Shown: one piece after another, positions 5,702-9,736 of the stretch
Layout: each line of letters starts with the position of its first letter
Numbering within the stretch: position 1 is the first letter of the stretch
Source of the DNA: Parcubacteria group bacterium Greene0416_79
Lineage (GTDB): Bacteria > Patescibacteriota > Minisyncoccia > Phycocordibacterales > UBA10002
Assembly: GCA_007375655.1 (NCBI GenBank)
Contig: VMES01000012.1
Location: 1 to 9,736, forward strand
Reading direction: 5' to 3'
Length of the DNA: 9,736 nt
The notes under the pieces: generated by a model
The model's input: the letters and a program-made list of their open reading frames with translations, nothing else
Database searches by the model: none
Told to the model about the DNA's origin: nothing
Translations under genes and position numbers: made by a program

Positions 5702-5851
5702 TTTCCGAGAATCAATACGGACAATGCGAACCGGTTTTATATACTTGTTTCGGAAATTAACCAGTAATGCTAGACGGATACCGCTCTCCTGCAAATAGCG
5801 TTGCACCTGTTCGTAATCCTCGCGGGTGAATATGCGCTTGGACTTTAGCTC
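5693..5851 (-). pseudogene. Out-of-frame C-terminal part of the GxxExxY gene
   Basis: Joining at the GAG codon 5851-5849 gives 52 residues starting ELKSKRIFTREDYEQVQRYL and continuing to LALLVNFRNKYIKPVRIVRI, then a TAG at 5693. This is the usual C-terminal half of GxxExxY proteins (ELK, then a helix, then LLVNFG-like and R-I-x-R-I segments). It is in a different frame from the N-terminal part because of the 7-bp duplication at 5849-5862. Removing one 7-bp copy would restore a protein of about 146 residues. Confidence 0.8.
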
Positions 5852-5862
5852 AAGACTCAAGA
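5849..5862. repeat. Perfect 7-bp tandem duplication (CTCAAGA x2) that breaks the GxxExxY frame
   Basis: CTCAAGA occurs twice in direct succession (5849-5855 and 5856-5862). On the minus strand the extra copy turns ATT CTT GAG CTA AAG (ILELK) into ATT CTT GAG TCT TGA, giving a premature stop. Seven bases shift the frame by one. Confidence 0.9.
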
Positions 5863-6140
5863 ATAATCTTACCGTCTACAAGAAAGTCAACAATATTACC
5901 ACTTGTAGAAATTGCCATTTCTCGCTTGTAAGGTATCCTTTCCTCTTTTAATCGTTCCTCTATGATATCTCCGTACTGCTTCTCACGGGCGTAAGGACCC
6001 AAAGTATTATGCGCAAAAAAGCACACCCCGGTGATCTCATAAGATAATTCTGGATAAATCAGTTCTGAACCGCCGGCATCTTTATCTTCATTAGTATCCA
6101 TTAGTTTCATTAGTACCATTGGTATATTAGTATCTGTCAT
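5850..6140 (-). CDS. GxxExxY-family protein (PD-(D/E)xK superfamily), frameshifted
   Basis: GxxExxY proteins belong to the PD-(D/E)xK nuclease superfamily; their cellular role is not settled. The open frame is 96 residues. LSYEITGVCFFAHNTLGPYAREKQYGDIIEE (32-62, the LGP..xExxY helix), then YKREMAIS and VDFLVDGKIILES match the family. The core should continue as D...ELK, but a 7-bp duplication stops it one residue after E95, losing the lysine. The remaining 52 residues follow in another frame. The first 18 residues (DTN, VLM, KLM, DTN) are encoded by a 9-bp repeat array, which also offers in-frame ATGs at residues 8, 11 and 14. The ATG overlaps the CYTH stop (ATGA). The copy is a pseudogene unless slippage at the duplication restores it. 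Confidence 0.85.
   Translation of the reverse strand: MTDTNIPMVLMKLMDTNEDKDAGGSELIYPELSYEITGVCFFAHNTLGPYAREKQYGDIIEERLKEERIPYKREMAISTSGNIVDFLVDGKIILES
6089..6134. repeat. 9-bp repeat array, minus orientation (right flank of the GxxExxY gene)
   Basis: Five units (minus-strand reading GATACTAAT, ATACCAATG, GTACTAATG, AAACTAATG, GATACTAATG) with a regular 9-bp period. Because nine is a multiple of three, the array is read through in one frame and encodes residues 3-17 of the GxxExxY frame. It is the inverted partner of 5649-5701. Confidence 0.8.
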
Positions 6141-6886
6141 TCAACAACGAACACGCGCTCTGTCCCATAATACTCTTCCCAATGCGTATTATAGAACGCA
6201 AACATCCGCTCTAGTCGTTCCTGCGGGAGCTCCGCGCAGCCGAGTTCCGCCATAAGCGCCTTGAGTTCCCGCCGCGCGTAGTCCGCTTCCCGTTCGTCGC
6301 CTATCATCTTCTCAAACTCGGCGAGGTAGCCATACCCCGCGTTTCTATCAATCGTGATGCGTATGGCGCCCGCGACATACTCCTCTCGTTCGCGCGACCA
6401 CTTCGCCTCGTACGAAAGCCCCGCGTTCAGAAGAATCTTGTCAAGTTTCTCAAGCGTCGCCGATGTTCTGGGGTGGGACTTATTCGTATGAGCGACATTC
6501 GTAGTGTCGCAATCCCCCGCGTTGTCGGCAACGGGGGGGATGACACACTCAAATTCCACTCGCGACACGCCGTTCGCGCTTGAATCATCCCCGATGGACG
6601 CCTTGAGAATAACGAATACGGCTCCGTCCGCCTCCCGCGTCCGTATTGAGACCCCGCCTCTCACATTCTTCACAATCTCCGAAAGTTCTCGCTGTTTTTG
6701 AGCTGACAAAAATGGTGTAATCGCCTTCTCAAAGACCGAAAGGTCGGTGGTGGTAGTGAAATAATGATTGAGCTGTTGGTGTGGAGAAAGTGCTTTAAGC
6801 GCGGGAAAATGTTCCGCCAGTCGGCTTTTTAACTCCTCCGCCCGTTCTTTGCTTCCGAGCAGTGATTTGATTTCTATTTCATACAT
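6137..6886 (-). CDS. CYTH-domain protein (class IV adenylate cyclase / triphosphatase superfamily)
   Basis: CYTH proteins form a triphosphate tunnel that acts on substrates such as ATP (to cAMP), thiamine triphosphate or inorganic tripolyphosphate. The metal-binding ExExK signature is at residues 3-7 (EIEIK). Other tunnel strands are visible: LNHYF (39-43), VSIRTRE (79-85), FVILKAS (91-97), VSRVEFECVI (107-116), KWSREREEY (162-170), IRITIDRNAGYGYLAEFE (175-192). The length is 249 residues. Residues 117-142 (PPVADNAGDCDTTN and on) look like an insertion between strands and are encoded by two small hairpins. Which substrate is used cannot be told from sequence. The stop overlaps the GxxExxY ATG by 4 bp. 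The start has no visible ribosome binding site. Confidence 0.88.
   Translation of the reverse strand: MYEIEIKSLLGSKERAEELKSRLAEHFPALKALSPHQQLNHYFTTTTDLSVFEKAITPFLSAQKQRELSEIVKNVRGGVSIRTREADGAVFVILKASIGDDSSANGVSRVEFECVIPPVADNAGDCDTTNVAHTNKSHPRTSATLEKLDKILLNAGLSYEAKWSREREEYVAGAIRITIDRNAGYGYLAEFEKMIGDEREADYARRELKALMAELGCAELPQERLERMFAFYNTHWEEYYGTERVFVVE
6492..6538. repeat. Two adjacent small hairpins inside the CYTH gene
   Basis: 6492-6510 is GCGACA, a 7-nt loop, then TGTCGC. 6514-6537 pairs CCCCC-GC-GTTG with CAAC-GGGGG around TCGG, with a 2-nt bulge. Together they encode most of a 26-residue stretch (117-142) that looks inserted between two conserved tunnel strands. Confidence 0.5.
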
Positions 6887-6993
6887 GACAGGCGAAGCAT
6901 CAATCAGTCAATCTGGTGATAATCTTCTGATACTACAAATGAAAGAGTCGTACAGGTACCTTCTGCCTCTATATGCGGGAAACTTCCGCTATG

Positions 6994-7869
6994 TCAGAAG
7001 AGGGTTTTACTGAAAGGTATAATCGGTGTCATGGTCATTATGTTTTCTTTAGAAAATCTCCCGGTGAATTCTCCGTTTGTCTTTCTCTCCTTGAAGGTCT
7101 TTTGTACTATATGCTTTTCTTTTTCTTGATTGAAAATCTCATTATAATCTTGTAATCGCGATATGCGCTTTCGGGCAAGATCTAAGTATTCTTTCGAAAT
7201 GTCAATACCAACAAAAGAGTAGCCGAGTAACTTTGCTGCAATTCCTGTTGTGCCGCTTCCAAGATAGGGATCTAGAACCACCGCTTTTTGTGTCTCTCCT
7301 AATATAGAAAAGATACAGCGTAGCGGAAGTCTCACTGGGAAAGGGGCAGGGTGAGGATTATTCCGTTCTGGCGGAAACCTCCAAATAGAGGTTAGGAGAG
7401 CGTGGTTTGATTTTAGCTCAGTACCTATTTTCTTGTTGTTTACAGGCTTATACAACCAATATATTCTTTCATCTACCTGCCAAAATCGCCATCCACGAAT
7501 ATTAGCTGCAATCATGCGGTCCCAAATGATCTCCTGCCTTACTGTCCATAGTGTTTTGCTTATCCAATGCATTGGATGAATAAGATCTCCTTTTTCCCAC
7601 CTCACTTTATGGTTATAGAAAAACGAACCGCCAGGTTTTATAACTCTGAAAAGTTCATTGAGAACCTCTATTTGTTCCATTTGATATTGTTCTTCTGTTT
7701 TCTTATCCGAAGATCCGACATACTTTACATTCTTTACAAGCCATCCTTTTTTATCTTCCTGTTTGTTGTAGGGAGGAGAAGTAACGCCAATATCTACAGA
7801 GTTGGTTTTACATCTCCGTAGAATCATCAGGGTATCTCCCAAAATAAACCGGTCAGTTTGATTTCTCAT
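6994..7869 (-). CDS. DNA methyltransferase, beta-class (N4-cytosine or N6-adenine)
   Basis: SAM-dependent DNA amino-methyltransferase of a restriction-modification pair. Catalytic motif IV TSPPYN is at residues 30-35 and the SAM-binding motif I DPYLGSGTTGIAA at about 200-212, followed by GIDISKEYLDLARKRI. Motif IV before motif I defines the beta class. An SPPY core is common in N4-cytosine enzymes but also occurs in N6-adenine enzymes, so the target base is open. FRVIKPGGSFFYNHK (74-88) and the central RGWRFWQVDERIYWLYKP are typical of the class. It has 291 residues. The ATG at 7869 overlaps the end of the upstream gene by 17 bp, indicating coupling. The gene is clearly more AT-rich than the housekeeping genes around it, which suggests transfer. 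Confidence 0.93.
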   Translation of the reverse strand: MRNQTDRFILGDTLMILRRCKTNSVDIGVTSPPYNKQEDKKGWLVKNVKYVGSSDKKTEEQYQMEQIEVLNELFRVIKPGGSFFYNHKVRWEKGDLIHPMHWISKTLWTVRQEIIWDRMIAANIRGWRFWQVDERIYWLYKPVNNKKIGTELKSNHALLTSIWRFPPERNNPHPAPFPVRLPLRCIFSILGETQKAVVLDPYLGSGTTGIAAKLLGYSFVGIDISKEYLDLARKRISRLQDYNEIFNQEKEKHIVQKTFKERKTNGEFTGRFSKENIMTMTPIIPFSKTLF

Positions 7870-8551
7870 GTAAGGCGTGAAAGAATTTCTTGCTTATGTA
7901 CTCTCTGAATCTTTCCAGTTCTACCTTTGAGAGCAGAAAGATTACTTTGAGATCTCTTGAAGAAATGTAATCCTTGAAGGTAAAACTTGCCGAGCGCAAA
8001 TAACGACCTTTTATGTGCCTTCCATCAGGAAATTGTTTACGAAGCTGTCTCTCCAATTTCTCACTGAAACTTCTGACTGCAAACGGGAATTCCAGTATAT
8101 ATATGAGTCTCCCATCTACAAAGCCGCTTACTAGAATATGGGGGTTCTCTTTTTTATCTTTTTTGAAGCGAGGGTAAGTGTAATCAGTAAAATTCCCGTT
8201 CCCGTTGAGTGTCGCGGGTTTACCTCGACGGGTTCCTTCTTGGTATTTCTGGAGATCATCGGTGTTGAAGTTTTTCGGCTTTGCCTCGCACGCAATAGGT
8301 GCTCCACCTATAATACTGCTTTGTTTGTAACCATTAAAACCGATCTTCCCCTCGCTATGTTCATATCCCGCAACAGTTACCGTTAGATACTCTCGCAATT
8401 TTGATGAGTTGTGGTCATTAATATAGGTGGTGAGCAGATCAGTAAAGAGCGACACTAAGGTTTCTTTTGAAGAATTGAACAAACGACTCGCAAACCGTTC
8501 GTGCGTATCTGTAGAATATATCTTAAGCACCTCGGCAAGTTCCTTGTTCAT
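7853..8551 (-). CDS. Putative type II restriction endonuclease
   Basis: No family is recognised with certainty. The role is inferred from the overlap with a DNA methyltransferase gene and from a nuclease-like core. EHSEGKIGFNGYKQSSIIGGAPIACEAKPKNF (residues 64-95 from the ATG at 8551) resembles a PD-(D/E)xK site, with the E-A-K pair at E89 and K91. The first acidic position may be replaced by N73 in GFNGY. GNGNFTDYTYPRFKKDKK and ILVSGFVDGRLIYILEFPF follow. From 8551 it has 232 residues. That start is chosen because an extended -10 (8566-8558) would place the transcript start at or beside this ATG; an in-frame ATG at 8569 would lie inside the promoter. Both genes of the pair are AT-rich. The protein could also be another accessory protein of the methyltransferase. 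Confidence 0.65.
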   Translation of the reverse strand: MNKELAEVLKIYSTDTHERFASRLFNSSKETLVSLFTDLLTTYINDHNSSKLREYLTVTVAGYEHSEGKIGFNGYKQSSIIGGAPIACEAKPKNFNTDDLQKYQEGTRRGKPATLNGNGNFTDYTYPRFKKDKKENPHILVSGFVDGRLIYILEFPFAVRSFSEKLERQLRKQFPDGRHIKGRYLRSASFTFKDYISSRDLKVIFLLSKVELERFREYISKKFFHALHEKSN

Positions 8552-8557
8552 GTATTT

Positions 8558-8566
8558 ATAATAGCA
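8558..8566 (-). promoter_or_regulatory. Candidate extended -10 promoter for a leaderless restriction-modification transcript
   Basis: The minus strand reads TGCTATTAT (TGn plus TATTAT, 5 of 6) ending seven bases before the ATG at 8551. The expected transcript start falls on or next to the A of that ATG, so the mRNA may be leaderless. No clear -35 was seen. Confidence 0.45.
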
Positions 8567-8614
8567 CATTTAGTATACAGGGGAATAACGCGCGCAGAGT
8601 ATTGAAATCAAGGC

Positions 8615-8653
8615 ACAAAAGAAAAACGGCGTGCAACAAGTTGCGCGCCGTTT
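8615..8653 (-). terminator. Strong intrinsic terminator after the 275-residue gene
   Basis: On the minus strand a 12-14 bp stem (8640-8653 with 8624-8637, one G-U pair, tight loop) is followed by TTTTTCTTTT. It lies 28 bp after the stop at 8681. It should insulate the restriction-modification unit from read-through. Confidence 0.9.
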
Positions 8654-8680
8654 CAACCAAAATACGGAGGGAAAAAAGGT

Positions 8681-9508
8681 TTACGGTCTGAGGGAAACCT
8701 TCTTTGCTGAACGGGCGCCGCCGTGCGGGTCGCAATAGCCCCGATAGCCCCAGCAGAACCCCGCCTGCCCGCCGTCCCAGTCGCCGCTCGCAACCTTGCC
8801 GCCAGGGAGACGGTCTTCCGGAAACCAGCACCATGTTTCCGTGTCAAGATTTTTCCCGGTAATGGCCGCATACAGAGTGTCCGCATCAGACCATCCATAG
8901 AGCCCGACCCAGAGTTTGCCTTTAACCTGAACCAGATCGTCAGGTGATTTTGCATGCTCCCCGAGCGTATCCGTATCGGGACGGGGGGAGCGATTCAGGA
9001 GATACAGTTCCGGCTCTTTGGGACCGCCGCTGTTCTTGTATCTCATAATATCCGCCTCCTCGTACGGTACCCCCTCGCCCATTTTCATCTTCCACTCGAT
9101 TGACATGCGATTTGTCGCGCCAGCGGGGCGAAATGCGGGCATGAGAGAGGTTGAGGCGAGTTCTTTACCAGTGAACGCGAAGAGGTCCGTAAGGACAACC
9201 GTCTCGCCGGTGAGGGATCTGTGGAGTATTTCCCGTGCCTTGAGCCAATCCGCGAGGGTCCGACCGGTGTTGCGAAGATTAGGAATGACAATCTTCGGTT
9301 TTGTAATCTCAACGCGATTGTCCGCTCCCGCGCGTATGTGCAATGCCAGAGTTGCCGCCTTGGCAATCTCGGCGGGATTCGCCTCGAAAAAGGTGAGTTG
9401 GTCGACAGTCATCTGACGGACGACATTCGGGATGAGTTTTAGGGCGACATGGTACCCTCTATTTACCAATTCTGGATCGTTTGACTGAAGTAAGAGTGCG
9501 CTTTTCAT
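8681..9508 (-). CDS. Hypothetical protein (275 aa) with own promoter and terminator
   Basis: I do not recognise the family. The start at 9508 (MKSALLLQ) is chosen because GAAAGGAA lies 4-5 bases before it, the best ribosome binding site in the window. An in-frame ATG at 9559 would add 17 residues. The protein has a helical N-terminal part (LVNRGYHVALKLIPNVVRQMTVDQLTFFEANPAEI), a middle with LADWLKAREILHRSLTGETVVLTDLF, and a glycine/tryptophan-rich C-terminal part from about 225 with WCWFPEDRLPGGK, SGDWDGG and FCWGYRGYCDPHGG. C227, C252, C259 and H262 could bind metal or form disulphides. No signal peptide or membrane segment is visible. The gene is monocistronic, with a sigma70-like promoter at 9587-9616 and a strong terminator at 8615-8653. 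Confidence 0.85.
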   Translation of the reverse strand: MKSALLLQSNDPELVNRGYHVALKLIPNVVRQMTVDQLTFFEANPAEIAKAATLALHIRAGADNRVEITKPKIVIPNLRNTGRTLADWLKAREILHRSLTGETVVLTDLFAFTGKELASTSLMPAFRPAGATNRMSIEWKMKMGEGVPYEEADIMRYKNSGGPKEPELYLLNRSPRPDTDTLGEHAKSPDDLVQVKGKLWVGLYGWSDADTLYAAITGKNLDTETWCWFPEDRLPGGKVASGDWDGGQAGFCWGYRGYCDPHGGARSAKKVSLRP

Positions 9509-9586
9509 GCGGTTCCTTTCTTCGTTGATTGTTTTCCAAAGAGCAGTCGAAATAGCCATTCATTGCGCTACTTTCTGCCGACTTGT

Positions 9587-9616
9587 ATCGTACCATATAA
9601 GATGGTGCGTAGTCAA
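9587..9616 (-). promoter_or_regulatory. Candidate promoter for the 275-residue gene
   Basis: The minus strand has TTGACT (9616-9611, 5 of 6 to TTGACA), an 18-bp spacer, and TACGAT (9592-9587, 4 of 6). Transcription would start near 9580, about 72 nt before the ATG at 9508 and 21 nt before the one at 9559. Confidence 0.5.
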
Positions 9617-9647
9617 GCCACCCCGAAGTAAGTATCTACACCTCCAG

Positions 9648-9668
9648 AAAAACCCTTGTAAATCAAGG
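9648..9668 (-). terminator. Weak intrinsic terminator after the partial gene
   Basis: On the minus strand a 5-bp stem (CCTTG at 9668-9664 with CAAGG at 9658-9654, 5-nt loop) is followed by G and five T. It begins six bases after the stop at 9674. The short stem makes it weak, but the position fits. Confidence 0.5.
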
Positions 9669-9673
9669 ATATT

Positions 9674-9736
9674 TCAGGTGCCTAATTTTAAATACTTTTG
9701 GAACCAGTTTTCAGGGTCGTTCCACTTCAAGGAGAG
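9674..9736 (-). CDS. C-terminal end of an unknown protein (partial)
   Basis: A frame enters from the window edge and encodes 20 residues (LSLKWNDPENWFQKYLKLGT) before a TGA at 9676-9674. A small terminator follows at once. The residues look protein-like (aromatic, charged, amphipathic helix), and together with the terminator this supports a real gene end. Too little is present to name the family. Confidence 0.5.
   Translation of the reverse strand, partial: LSLKWNDPENWFQKYLKLGT

Larger units (their letters stand above)
5649..6134. mobile_element. Putative palindromic element carrying a GxxExxY gene
   Basis: A segment of about 490 bp is bounded by inverted arrays of the same degenerate 9-bp unit (5649-5701 in plus orientation, 6089-6134 in minus orientation) and contains essentially only a GxxExxY-family gene. 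The array ends share the terminal pattern GATACYAATATACYAAT. The hairpin at 2336-2431 has the same arrangement with nothing between the arrays. The segment sits between the CYTH gene and dcd. Mobility is inference: no target duplication or known transposase is visible. Confidence 0.4.

Noticed and set aside
6887..6993. Promoter or terminator between the methyltransferase and CYTH genes
   Set aside because: Only a 4-bp stem and no spaced -35/-10 pair could be found; nothing firm enough to report.

Overview
The window looks like a compact bacterial chromosome segment, most likely from a Candidate Phyla Radiation (Patescibacteria, Parcubacteria-like) genome. This is inference, based on small tightly packed genes nearly all on the minus strand, few Shine-Dalgarno sites, extended -10 promoters (TGCTAnnAT), a GxxExxY-family gene, and many short repeats and palindromes inside genes. 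No rRNA, tRNA or other marker fixes the lineage.

Layout, right to left in the direction of transcription. (a) 9736-9648: the last 20 residues of an unknown gene, then a small terminator. (b) 9616-8615: an unrecognised 275-residue protein with its own promoter and a strong intrinsic terminator. (c) 8566-6994: an AT-rich two-gene restriction-modification unit, a putative type II endonuclease overlapping a beta-class DNA methyltransferase. (d) 6886-5091: a CYTH-domain protein, a GxxExxY (PD-(D/E)xK) gene broken by a 7-bp duplication, and dCTP deaminase (dcd). (e) 5061-3758: thymidylate synthase (thyA), then a small proline-rich gene with its own promoter and terminator. (f) 3756-1: serine hydroxymethyltransferase (glyA), a damaged thymidylate kinase (tmk) and arginyl-tRNA synthetase (argS, cut by the window edge).

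dcd, thyA, glyA and tmk form a dTMP/dTTP supply neighbourhood. Dcd makes dUTP from dCTP, GlyA makes methylene-tetrahydrofolate, ThyA uses it to methylate dUMP, and Tmk phosphorylates dTMP. The tmk frame has lost its P-loop segment, so the last step may not be served from here.

The most unusual content is a layer of small repeats. A degenerate 9-bp repeat (consensus about RWACTAATG) occurs as head-to-head inverted arrays. One forms a hairpin that supplies the end of glyA (2336-2431). The other two flank the GxxExxY gene (5649-5701 and 6089-6134) in the same relative orientation, as if the first were an empty and the second a cargo-carrying form of one element. Separately, argS carries two copies of a 13-14 bp inverted repeat with an 11-nt loop, read in two different frames, plus four perfect 7-bp repeats. 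glyA carries a repeat-encoded insertion, and the stop codons of dcd and tmk lie inside near-perfect palindromes. Repeats and palindromes thus appear to shape protein loops and termini here.
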